A program made the position numbers and the translations under genes. The notes beneath the pieces are model-generated. The model did not search any database. It was given only the letters and a program-made list of their open reading frames with translations, and was not told the origin of the DNA. From an uncultured Alistipes sp. (GTDB taxonomy: Bacteria; Bacteroidota; Bacteroidia; Bacteroidales; Rikenellaceae): a DNA stretch of 11,056 bases. Positions within the stretch are counted from its first letter, which is position 1. Each line of letters begins with the position of its first letter. The stretch covers positions 1 through 11,056 of the forward strand of contig UROX01000080.1 of NCBI GenBank assembly GCA_900549685.1. The letters run 5' to 3'. Shown here one piece after another: positions 1 to 6,512 of the stretch.

Positions 1-8
1 TAAATTTG
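1..8 (+). promoter_or_regulatory. Putative -7 promoter element of plsY
   Basis: The first eight bases, TAAATTTG, fit the Bacteroidota -7 consensus TAnnTTTG. The box ends 19 bases before the plsY ATG, leaving a short leader without a Shine-Dalgarno sequence. The -33 element would lie outside the window, so only half of the promoter can be judged. Confidence 0.5.
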
Positions 9-27
9 TAACCCAAAATCAATCGGT

Positions 28-654
28 ATGGTTCTCGATATCGGTCTTATCGTGGTGGCCTATCTGTTGGGATCGATTCCCAGCGCAGTGTGGATCGGCC
101 GTCGTTTCTACGGTGTGGACGTACGTCAGCACGGCAGCAAAAACGCCGGAGCCACCAATACGTTGCGTGTGCTCGGTCTGCGGGCCGCACTGCCGGTTTT
201 CGCCATCGACATGCTCAAAGGGCTGGTGGCCGTCATGCTTTCCCATCTGGCGGGCTATCCGTCCGGAAGCGATGCGATGTTCAACCTCAAGGTCGCTCTC
301 GTCGCCGCGGCCGTCATCGGCCATATTCTGCCGGTTTTCGCCGGGTTCAAAGGCGGGAAGGGCGTCGCCACGTTGGCCGGTGCCGTGTTGGGCGTCTATC
401 CGCTCGCCGTGTTGCTCTGCCTGATCGTGTTCGCCGTCGTGTTCGCCTCGACCCGCTACGTTTCGCTGGGTTCGATGAGCGCCGGGGTGGCTTTCCCCGT
501 TTTCGTCATCGGTGTTTTCGGCGAACGTTCTCTCTCGTTGGTCGTGTTCAGTATCGTCATCGCCCTGTTGCTGCTGTTTACGCACCGGAAGAACATCCGT
601 CGGCTGCTTTCTCATACCGAGTCGAAAACCTACCTGTTCAAGCGTAAAGGATAG
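28..654 (+). CDS. plsY: Glycerol-3-phosphate acyltransferase PlsY
   Basis: PlsY is the integral inner-membrane enzyme that transfers an acyl group from acyl-phosphate (made by PlsX) to the sn-1 position of glycerol-3-phosphate, giving lysophosphatidic acid, the first step of phospholipid synthesis. The 208 residues match the usual family length. The family motifs are all visible: GSIPSA at residues 15-20, GSKNAGATN at 36-44, the glycine-rich GFKGGKGVAT at 106-115, and TRYVSLGS at about 142-149. Several hydrophobic membrane segments surround these loops, and the tail is basic (HRKNIRR onward), fitting a cytoplasmic end. The ATG at 28 places the first motif at its normal distance from the N terminus. 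No partner gene is adjacent; plsX is not in the window. A terminator follows 16 bases after the stop, so the gene is probably the last or only one in its transcript. Confidence 0.97.
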   Translation: MVLDIGLIVVAYLLGSIPSAVWIGRRFYGVDVRQHGSKNAGATNTLRVLGLRAALPVFAIDMLKGLVAVMLSHLAGYPSGSDAMFNLKVALVAAAVIGHILPVFAGFKGGKGVATLAGAVLGVYPLAVLLCLIVFAVVFASTRYVSLGSMSAGVAFPVFVIGVFGERSLSLVVFSIVIALLLLFTHRKNIRRLLSHTESKTYLFKRKG

Positions 655-669
655 TCCGGCAAAAACGGT

Positions 670-688
670 TCCGCAAATGCGGATTTTT
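670..688 (+). terminator. Intrinsic terminator after plsY
   Basis: A short hairpin, TCCGC-AAAT-GCGGA (670-683), is followed directly by five T (684-688) and preceded by an A-run (661-665). It begins 16 bases after the plsY stop codon. The stem is only 5 bp, so termination may be partial. Confidence 0.65.
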
Positions 689-872
689 CGATTCCCTGCC
701 GCAAAAAGCCGGGGAATGGTATCGACGTGCCGTTAGGGCGTGCCGACGTCTCTTGGATTATTGTTCCGAATTCCGCTCCGGAGGCAGGGATTCGGACTGT
801 GCCGGATTCGAACGTCCGGTTCCTGAATGTAGTCGGTATGTCTCTTTAGATAGAAGGATCGGAAAACCATGA

Positions 873-900
873 AAGATACGGTGTTGAGCCGTGTCTTTTT
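873..900 (+). terminator. Second, orphan plus-strand terminator-like hairpin
   Basis: AAGATACGG (873-881) pairs with CCGTGTCTT (889-897) through nine base pairs including one T-G wobble, around a 7-base loop, and runs into a T-tract (896-900). It is about 220 bases past the plsY stop, beyond the first terminator. It could be a backup terminator for plsY or the end of an unannotated small RNA. Confidence 0.6.
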
Positions 901-1159
901 CGTATGCCGGTTTCCTACCCGGCCCGAAAGTGCGTATTTTCAATGGCCTGGCGCTCATCTTTGCTCCTGCGTTTTTGGGGGGAGTCTGTTGAGCGGAACA
1001 ATCCGAATTGTGTTCGGGCATGTATGACGTCGTTCGACGCAGAAAACTGTCAGCGGAGATTTCGTTATCTCGAAGTATATACCGCGTCTGGCGTCGTCTT
1101 CGGACGATGTCGGTCGGTTTGAAAGACGGCAGGACAATCGGTCCGGATCTGTCAGGAAC

Positions 1160-1189
1160 AAAAAAAGAGCGACCGGAATCCGGTCGCTC
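1160..1189 (-). terminator. Strong intrinsic terminator of the FKBP gene
   Basis: Bases 1167-1189 form a perfect inverted repeat (GAGCGACCG, 5-base loop GAATC, CGGTCGCTC). On the minus strand the stem is followed by seven T (the A-run at 1160-1166). It lies 51 bases past the stop of the minus-strand FKBP gene and is a textbook Rho-independent terminator for it. Confidence 0.93.
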
Positions 1190-1240
1190 GTATAGATACG
1201 TTGCCGTTCCTTACAGGAATCCGGCGTGTTTGCAGTCCGA

Positions 1241-1930
1241 TTATTCGGCCGCTGCTGCGTCGTCTTCGGTCACGATGTCTACCAGATCGACTTCGAACAC
1301 GAGGGCGGAGTTGGGCGGAACCATCTGGTTGCCCTGTTTGCCGTAACCCAGTTCGGCCGGAAGCCACAGTTTGATCTTGCCGCCTTTACCGATGAGCTGC
1401 AGCCCTTCGGCCCATGCGGGAAGCACCTGACGGAGATTCATATCGACCGGACCGCGTTCTTCGTTGATTTCCTGGATCACCTTGCCGGTGCGGTCGCTCA
1501 GTTTGAACATCACTTTGACCGTCGAAGCCGAGTCGGGTTTGGGCGCTTCGCCTTCTTCGATGATTTCGTACAGAAAGCCCGATTCCGCCTTTTTCACGTT
1601 CTTGTTTTCTTTTTCGACTTTGGCGATGAATTCGGCGCTGGCGATGCTGTCCTTGCGGGGTTTGCGTACGGTGAAATATTCCCGCCAGAAACTCTGGGCG
1701 GCCTGCTGGTCGATTTTAGCTGCGGCGGTGTCGCCTTTGACGCCGTCTCTCATACCGGCTGCAATGACATTGATGTCGATCTCCGGATCGAGTTCGCGCA
1801 GGGCGGTACCCCAGTTGTATCCGATGATGTAAGCCAGCGAATCGTCCTCGCTTTTGGGCGTTCCGCCCGTCGTGCCGCACGAGCCGAAAATCATGGCGGC
1901 TGCACCGCACAGAAGAATCAATTTTTTCAT
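1241..1930 (-). CDS. FKBP-type peptidyl-prolyl isomerase, predicted lipoprotein
   Basis: This 229-residue protein has the FkpA/Mip layout: a lipoprotein-type signal peptide (MKK, hydrophobic stretch, Cys18 after FGS), an FKBP_N-like helical segment (about 28-115), then a C-terminal FKBP domain (about 117-220). The lipid-anchored protein should act in the periplasm or outer envelope as a prolyl isomerase or chaperone. The FKBP core is clear: AWAEGLQLI with Trp173, KGGKIKLWLPAELGYG with Tyr196, and VPPNSALVFEVDLVDI with Phe212. The strand that normally reads HYTG...FD instead has Met141-Phe142 and Ile152-Gln153, so three residues matching FKBP12 Tyr26, Phe36 and Asp37 are replaced. Isomerase activity may be weak or of altered specificity. 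The gene has its own promoter-like box and a strong terminator, so it is likely transcribed alone. Confidence 0.93.
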   Translation of the reverse strand: MKKLILLCGAAAMIFGSCGTTGGTPKSEDDSLAYIIGYNWGTALRELDPEIDINVIAAGMRDGVKGDTAAAKIDQQAAQSFWREYFTVRKPRKDSIASAEFIAKVEKENKNVKKAESGFLYEIIEEGEAPKPDSASTVKVMFKLSDRTGKVIQEINEERGPVDMNLRQVLPAWAEGLQLIGKGGKIKLWLPAELGYGKQGNQMVPPNSALVFEVDLVDIVTEDDAAAAE

Positions 1931-2013
1931 TTTTCTAAATTATTCGGTTTATTGTTGATTTTGTCGTTCTGCAAAACCTTCGCCTCTCTCGGAAAATTCC
2001 GGATATGCGCCTG

Positions 2014-2021
2014 CAAATGTA
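2014..2021 (-). promoter_or_regulatory. Putative -7 promoter element of the FKBP gene
   Basis: CAAATGTA on the plus strand reads TACATTTG on the minus strand, an exact TAnnTTTG match. It lies 83 bases before the FKBP start codon, between nhaA and that gene, supporting independent transcription. No clear TTTG -33 box is visible at the expected 19-21 base spacing. Confidence 0.55.
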
Positions 2022-2067
2022 AGCAAATTAAGTGAATGATGTAACGAGCCTCTGTTTTTTTGTCGAA

Positions 2068-3435
2068 TTATTTTCGTCCGCCGGCCATCGGTTCCGTCCG
2101 GCGTCTGCGGGGAATGGCCAGCATGCCGGCGAGTACGGCGACGAGCGAGGCGACGAGCACGGCTATTTTACCGCTGGTTGCAGCCGGGCTGTCCGCGAAG
2201 GCCAGGTTGTTGATGAAAATGGACATCGTGAATCCGATTCCGCCCAAACAGGCGACACCGAACAGGGCTCGCCACGATACGCCGTCGGGCAGGCTGCACC
2301 ATCCGGCCCGTACCGCGAGACGGCTGAACAGAAAGATGCCGATCGGTTTGCCTGCGACCAGCCCCAGCACGATACCCAGCCCCTGTGCCGTGGCCGTCAC
2401 GTCGAGCGCCGAGAGATTTTCGATTCGCACGCCGGCGTTGGCCAGCGCGAAAGCCGGCATGATGAAAAAGGCGACGGTGTGGTGCAGCGCGTATTCGAGG
2501 CGTTGCGACGGACTGATCGCGTCGAGGGCGATCAGACGGATCGTTTCGATGTCTTCGAGCTGCCGGGGATTGGTCTGCGCTTCTTCGCCCTCGCGGTCGT
2601 GCTGTTCGAACGAGCGCAGGTAGAAGCGGGTCTTGTAGCTGAAGTAGCGCTTCGAAAAACGGGGCGTGGCGGGAATGGTCAGTGCGACGAGTACGCCGGC
2701 GATCGTGGCATGGACGCCCGAGTGCAGGAACAGAATCCACAGCGCGATGCCCGGTACGAGGTAGTATCGCATTTTGTAGACGTTCAGTCGGTTGAGCAGC
2801 AGCATGAATGCGAAGACAGCGATGGCGGTCACCAGTACCGTCATGTCGATGCCCGACGAATAGAAAAGTGCGATGACGAGAATCGATCCCAGATCGTCCA
2901 CGATGGCGAGCGCCGTGAGGAATATTTTCAGCGACAGCGGAACGCGGTTGCCCATGAGCGACAGGACGCCCAGCGCGAAAGCGATGTCGGTGGCCATCGG
3001 GATGCCCCATCCCGCAGCGGTCGGACCTCCGAGGTTCAGCAGCGCGTAGATCGACGAGGGAACGATCATGCCGCCCAGCGCCGCAGCCAGCGGCAGGGCG
3101 GCCCTGCGCATGCCCGAGAGCTGTCCCGAGGCGATTTCCCGTTTGATTTCCAGTCCGACGGCGAAGAAAAAGATCGCCATCAGTCCGTCGTTGATCCATG
3201 TCTCGACGGGCCGGTCGATCTTCCACCCGTCGAATCCGATGCTCAACGGAATCTCCAGCGCGTGACGGTACCATTCGGCCGTGAGGGGAATATTGGCCAG
3301 CGCCATGGCCAGCGCGGCGAACAGCACCAGCAGCAGACCGCCCGCCCACGGGCTGTGCATGAAACGGTGGTGGCGTTCCTGCCGGAGAAAGAAATTTCTT
3401 TTGTGCCTGAAACCGATAACTCGCGTCATACCCAT
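2068..3435 (-). CDS. nhaA: Na+/H+ antiporter NhaA
   Basis: NhaA exchanges external protons for internal sodium (in E. coli two H+ per Na+), protecting against sodium and alkaline stress. The 455-residue sequence has about a dozen hydrophobic segments. The transport-site residues align with E. coli NhaA: Asp150 in MATDIAFALG (D133), Asp180-Asp181 in ALAIVDDLGS (D163/D164), and Lys363 in AGKPIGI (K300). It is longer than the 388-residue E. coli protein mainly because of a charged, hydrophilic stretch at about 257-310, between two membrane segments, which adds roughly 45 residues. The N terminus carries a basic leader (residues 4-24) before the first membrane helix; a second ATG two codons in is an equally possible start. 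It lies 73 bases downstream of the ureohydrolase gene with no clear terminator between, so co-transcription is plausible. A stable hairpin sits just upstream of the start. Confidence 0.96.
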   Translation of the reverse strand: MGMTRVIGFRHKRNFFLRQERHHRFMHSPWAGGLLLVLFAALAMALANIPLTAEWYRHALEIPLSIGFDGWKIDRPVETWINDGLMAIFFFAVGLEIKREIASGQLSGMRRAALPLAAALGGMIVPSSIYALLNLGGPTAAGWGIPMATDIAFALGVLSLMGNRVPLSLKIFLTALAIVDDLGSILVIALFYSSGIDMTVLVTAIAVFAFMLLLNRLNVYKMRYYLVPGIALWILFLHSGVHATIAGVLVALTIPATPRFSKRYFSYKTRFYLRSFEQHDREGEEAQTNPRQLEDIETIRLIALDAISPSQRLEYALHHTVAFFIMPAFALANAGVRIENLSALDVTATAQGLGIVLGLVAGKPIGIFLFSRLAVRAGWCSLPDGVSWRALFGVACLGGIGFTMSIFINNLAFADSPAATSGKIAVLVASLVAVLAGMLAIPRRRRTEPMAGGRK

Positions 3436-3447
3436 TTCCGATTCGGT

Positions 3448-3466
3448 GTCCGCCTGCGGGGCGGAC
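3448..3466 (-). promoter_or_regulatory. Hairpin in the nhaA leader
   Basis: GTCCGCC and GGCGGAC form a perfect 7-bp GC-rich stem around a 5-base loop. The hairpin ends about 12 bases before the nhaA start codon and is not followed by T residues on the minus strand, so it is not an intrinsic terminator. It could shape translation initiation or protect a processed end in a shared ureohydrolase-nhaA transcript. The function is inference; the stem is seen directly. Confidence 0.4.
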
Positions 3467-3508
3467 GGTTCGTAAAAAGGGTCGGATCAGTTTCGGGAGA
3501 CGGTCCGG

Positions 3509-4567
3509 CTATTTCCACGGCCGCATGAGCGCGAAATTGCAGAGCTTGTAGAGGATGCGGGCGCCTACGTTGGCGTCCCATTCGTCCTCGCCGGAAGGAG
3601 CCGGGGACACTTCGCACAGGTCGAAGCCCACGATTTCCCTGCCCGATCGGACGACGGCGTGCAGCAGGTAGACCGCTTCGGCGAAACTCAGTCCGCCCGG
3701 TACCGGCGTACCCGTGTGGGGACAATACTGGGGGGCGAGTCCGTCGATGTCGAAACTGACATAGACCTTATCGGGCAGTCCTGCAAGAATCTTTCCACAG
3801 ATGCCGTCCCAGCTTTCGCCGCGGAATTTCGCTTCGCCGAGCGCATAGTCGTCGAACATCGTCACCCTCGGATCGGCGGCGGCCAGTGCGGCTTCGTCGT
3901 CGCAGAAATCGCGGACGCCGACCTGCACCAGCGTTTTCACGCCCGGAGCTTCGTGCAGCACGTTGTACATGATCGACGCATGCGAGCAGGCGAATCCTTC
4001 GTAGGCTTCGCGCAGGTCGGCATGGGCATCGACGTGCAGGATGCCGAGGCCCGGATGGCGTTCGGCGACGGCACGGATCGCCCCCAGCGGCACGCTGTGG
4101 TCGCCGCCGACCACTCCGACCTTTTTCCCCGCGTCGAGCCAGCGCGAGGCTTCCCGGTAGACGTGTTCGTTCATCCGGGCCGAACCCTCGTTCACGCGCT
4201 GTATCTTGCGCCGGACGGATTCGTTGTCGGCCGTTCCGCCCCGTTCCCAGTGTTCGATCACGCGCCGGGCGTCTTCGCGCAGTTTCCGGCCGCGCAGTTC
4301 CAGCATGTCGTCCGCCGGCAGCGTGCCGATTCCTTGTTTCCATCCGTCGGGATGGTGTACGTCGTAGAGGTCCACCTGCATCGAGGCCTCCAGAATGGCG
4401 TCGGGTCCGTAAGCCGTTCCTTCGCGGTACGAGACGGTGACGTCCCATGGTACGGGCAGCAGCACGAGCCTCGCCTCCTCGGGCGTGAAGGGCAGTCCGA
4501 AAAAATTTCCGTTGTTCACTCCCGGTGCGTTGGGGTCGAAACCGGGTATGTTCGTATCCGTATCCAT
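3509..4567 (-). CDS. Agmatinase/arginase-family ureohydrolase
   Basis: The 352-residue protein is a binuclear manganese ureohydrolase, the family that hydrolyses guanidino or formimino compounds such as agmatine, arginine and formimidoylglutamate. Metal ligands are all present: His157 in GGDHS (154-158), Asp180, His182 and Asp184 in DAHAD, and Asp273 and Asp275 in SFDID. Glu319 in CEVSP matches the conserved C-terminal acid. The protein is about 50 residues longer than a typical agmatinase, mostly because of a charged helical stretch around 86-147 before the first metal motif. Substrate cannot be set from sequence alone; agmatine is the default for this Bacteroidota subgroup, but formimidoylglutamate or another guanidine is possible. 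No polyamine or histidine pathway genes flank it. The ATG lies 89 bases below a good -7 box and lacks a Shine-Dalgarno. nhaA follows after 73 bases. Confidence 0.92.
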   Translation of the reverse strand: MDTDTNIPGFDPNAPGVNNGNFFGLPFTPEEARLVLLPVPWDVTVSYREGTAYGPDAILEASMQVDLYDVHHPDGWKQGIGTLPADDMLELRGRKLREDARRVIEHWERGGTADNESVRRKIQRVNEGSARMNEHVYREASRWLDAGKKVGVVGGDHSVPLGAIRAVAERHPGLGILHVDAHADLREAYEGFACSHASIMYNVLHEAPGVKTLVQVGVRDFCDDEAALAAADPRVTMFDDYALGEAKFRGESWDGICGKILAGLPDKVYVSFDIDGLAPQYCPHTGTPVPGGLSFAEAVYLLHAVVRSGREIVGFDLCEVSPAPSGEDEWDANVGARILYKLCNFALMRPWK

Positions 4568-4656
4568 GCTTCGTCGTCGTTTTGGTTTGCGTTTCGTCGT
4601 CGCGATCCGGCTCCGCCCCGGCTGTCGGTTCCGCGGGCGGAGGAGGATTTCGGAGG

Positions 4657-4664
4657 CAAAGATA
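4657..4664 (-). promoter_or_regulatory. Putative -7 promoter element of the ureohydrolase gene
   Basis: CAAAGATA on the plus strand is TATCTTTG on the minus strand, matching TAnnTTTG exactly and identical to the boxes before cinA and ftsY. It predicts a leader of about 80 bases, GC-rich and without a Shine-Dalgarno. A T-rich stretch lies just upstream, but no clear -33 box. Confidence 0.6.
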
Positions 4665-4851
4665 AAAAATCCTGCGTTTTTTTCGCCGTCCGGTCCGATG
4701 ATCGTCAGCCCGTTATCCCAGTCTGTCGTTTCGGGGCCCGCAAAGAGGACAATACGACCCGTGCGTGCGACGTTATTTTATCGAATTTCCGATATCGTTG
4801 CGACAACGGAGGTCGGGTAGTTTTTTTCATAATCATACATTAAGTTGGGTG

Positions 4852-4886
4852 AGCCTCTGCCTCAGCGATTGCGCCGGAGGCTTTTT
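4852..4886 (+). terminator. Orphan terminator-like hairpin upstream of pdxB
   Basis: AGCCTCTG (4852-4859) pairs with CGGAGGCT (4875-4882) through eight pairs including one T-G wobble, around a 15-base loop, and runs into TTTTT (4882-4886). No plus-strand gene precedes it within the window: the nearest upstream gene is on the other strand. It lies about 290 bases before the pdxB promoter box. Confidence 0.5.
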
Positions 4887-5177
4887 CGCGGTTATATGTT
4901 CCGGATTTCGGCTGGGGCGAGAGCCGGGGAAGCGGCGCATTGCCGCATTTAATTTCTGTTCTCCGCCTCCGGAGAACACGAAAGCCGCGACGAAGGCCTG
5001 TAATCGAAGTGTACTACGTGTGGAGACATGTCTATAATCGCATCGGAATGCCGGGGCGCCCGGACGTTCCGGCGTTTCGGGGCGCGATTCTTCGTCGGGG
5101 GCGACGGTCCGCATGTCCGGATTCGTCCCCGTTGCGCGCTTTCTCGTCTCCGGGCGCTCGAATCCCGAAGTTATTGT

Positions 5178-5185
5178 TACATTTG
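5178..5185 (+). promoter_or_regulatory. Putative -7 promoter element of pdxB
   Basis: TACATTTG matches TAnnTTTG. It ends only 14 bases before the first possible pdxB ATG (5200) and 29 before the next in-frame ATG (5215). If the box is used, transcription would start around 5190, which makes the second ATG the more comfortable start. Confidence 0.55.
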
Positions 5186-5199
5186 CGGCGAAATAACGC

Positions 5200-6255
5200 A
5201 TGCCGCATATAACGATGAATGGAGAACCCCGTATAGTGGCCGACTGCGACATTCCTTTTTTGAAAGGAGTGCTCGAACCGTTCGCCCGGATGACTTACGT
5301 CGAAGGCAGCCGGATTGCGCATGACGATCTCGCGGATGCCGATGCGCTCATCATCCGTACCCGCACCCGTTGCGATGCAAAGCTGCTCGAAGGCACGCCC
5401 GTGCGGCTGATCGCCACGGCGACCATCGGTTACGACCATATCGATGCCGACTACTGCGCCGGACGGGGCATAGAGGTGGTCACCGCACAAGGATGCAATG
5501 CCCGGGGCGTGTTGCAGTATGTCTCGGCTGCCCTCTACGAGCTTTCGCGCCGGGACGCGTGGGCACCGCATCGCATGACGCTCGGCGTCGTAGGGGCGGG
5601 CAACGTGGGGTCGCTGGTCGCCGAGTACGGAAAACGGTTCGGGTTCCGCGTGTTGTGCTGCGATCCGCCCAAAGCCGCCCTCGATCCGCAGGGCGGGTAT
5701 CTGCCCTTGGACGAGCTGCTGTCCCGGTCGGACATCGTCACCTGCCATGTGCCGCTGACCGAGGGGGGGCCTTGTCCCACTTTGCGCATGGCTTCCCGGG
5801 CATTCTTCTCGGGCATGAAGCCGGGCGCCGTATTCATCAATTCGTCCCGCGGAAAAGTGGTTTGCGACGAGGCGCTGACCGAGGCGTTGCTCGACGGCCG
5901 TGTCTCCCGTGCGGTGATCGATACGTGGAACGGCGAACCGAAGATCGACCGCCGGCTGCTCTCGCTCGTCACGCTGGCCACTCCGCACATCGCCGGTTAT
6001 TCGATTCAGGGCAAGGCTGCGGGCACGGCCGCCGTCGTGCGGGCCGTCGGCCGTCGTTACGGCTTGCCGCTGGCCGACTGGTATCCGCCCGCAGTGTCGC
6101 CGACCCGTCCCGATCCCTCCGTCGGGTGGGAGGACATGGGGAAAGCCATGCCCCGTTATTTCGATATCGTCGCCGAATCGGAACGGCTCAAAAGCCGGCC
6201 CGAGGACTTCGAGTCGATCCGCAACCGATACGACTACCGGACGGAGTTTTTCTGA
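5200..6255 (+). CDS. pdxB: Erythronate-4-phosphate dehydrogenase PdxB
   Basis: PdxB oxidises 4-phosphoerythronate to 2-oxo-3-hydroxy-4-phosphobutanoate, the second step of DXP-dependent pyridoxal phosphate synthesis. The 351 residues carry the D-2-hydroxyacid dehydrogenase fold: a substrate domain at both ends, the NAD-binding loop GAGNVGS at 132-138, and the catalytic set Arg217 (NSSRGK), Glu246 (WNGEP) and His263 (TPHIAGYS). HIAGYS followed by GKAAGT is characteristic of PdxB rather than other family members, as is the ATATIGYDHID segment at 72-82. A PdxB-type C-terminal region follows after about 290. The start is uncertain: ATG 5200 is reported, but ATG 5215 (removing five residues) fits the promoter box better and gives an N terminus closer to other PdxB proteins. 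Neither has a Shine-Dalgarno. I see no intrinsic terminator in the 257 bases before pyrD. Confidence 0.95.
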   Translation: MPHITMNGEPRIVADCDIPFLKGVLEPFARMTYVEGSRIAHDDLADADALIIRTRTRCDAKLLEGTPVRLIATATIGYDHIDADYCAGRGIEVVTAQGCNARGVLQYVSAALYELSRRDAWAPHRMTLGVVGAGNVGSLVAEYGKRFGFRVLCCDPPKAALDPQGGYLPLDELLSRSDIVTCHVPLTEGGPCPTLRMASRAFFSGMKPGAVFINSSRGKVVCDEALTEALLDGRVSRAVIDTWNGEPKIDRRLLSLVTLATPHIAGYSIQGKAAGTAAVVRAVGRRYGLPLADWYPPAVSPTRPDPSVGWEDMGKAMPRYFDIVAESERLKSRPEDFESIRNRYDYRTEFF

Positions 6256-6474
6256 TCGCACCGTATGTGTGTGCCGCCCGCCGGGGTTGTCGCGCGTTCC
6301 CGCAGGGAGTTGCCGCGACGCGGAAGACGCGGGCGGAGCGGGGAATCGTTTGCAGAGCGGCTGTATGTCAGGGCTGACCGGGCGCTTGCCGGTTTCCGGT
6401 GCGGGACCGTCGTCTTTCCTGCGGTTCCGGATCTCCGGCCTGCGGACCGTCTTCGACTTTTCGTGAAAAATTGA

Positions 6475-6482
6475 TACCTTTG
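6475..6482 (+). promoter_or_regulatory. Putative -7 promoter element of pyrD
   Basis: TACCTTTG matches TAnnTTTG and ends 30 bases before the pyrD ATG. The bases around it (about 6458-6480) are AT-rich against a GC-rich background, as expected for a promoter. No clear -33 box is visible. Confidence 0.6.
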
Positions 6483-6512
6483 CCGTGATTTCAACCGATC
6501 GAATATTCGACA

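Larger units (their letters stand above)
655..1240. other. Gene-free 586-base region between plsY and the FKBP gene
   Basis: No open frame here resembles a protein and I see no TAnnTTTG box on either strand. It holds the plsY terminator (670-688), three consecutive hairpins at 765-796, 802-819 and 873-897, the last ending in a T-run, and the FKBP gene terminator (1160-1189). The neighbouring genes converge on it. It is best read as two 3' untranslated regions plus possible small RNA sequence. Confidence 0.6.
4568..5199. other. Gene-free 632-base divergent region between the ureohydrolase gene and pdxB
   Basis: This region holds the outward-facing promoter boxes of the ureohydrolase gene (4657-4664, minus) and pdxB (5178-5185, plus), and one orphan terminator-like hairpin (4852-4886). 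An AT-rich patch occupies roughly 4765-4850. Minus-strand frames here, including a 41-codon basic one at 4705-4830, resemble nothing I recognise. I see no repeat, riboswitch or RNA gene that I can name. Confidence 0.55.

Noticed and set aside
795..825. TTCGAA-containing stem resembling a tRNA T-arm; a similar TTCGAAA occurs near 7695.
   Set aside because: The T-stem does not pair correctly and no matching acceptor, anticodon or D arms can be found at tRNA spacing on either strand.
2032..3528. A 498-codon plus-strand frame opposite nhaA, and similar long frames at 5032-6513 (minus), 3659-4843 (plus) and 6234-7373 (minus).
   Set aside because: Each is the shadow of a well-recognised gene on the other strand, with low-complexity charged translation and no motif.
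4568..4765. The ureohydrolase frame stays open for about 60 codons upstream of its ATG, with a protein-like stretch.
   Set aside because: No ATG occurs in it and the gene's promoter box lies within it; family members start at the MDTD-like N terminus.
4705..4830. A 41-codon basic minus-strand frame starting MKKTTRPP.
   Set aside because: No promoter box or ribosome site precedes it and the sequence matches no small protein I know; chance is likely.
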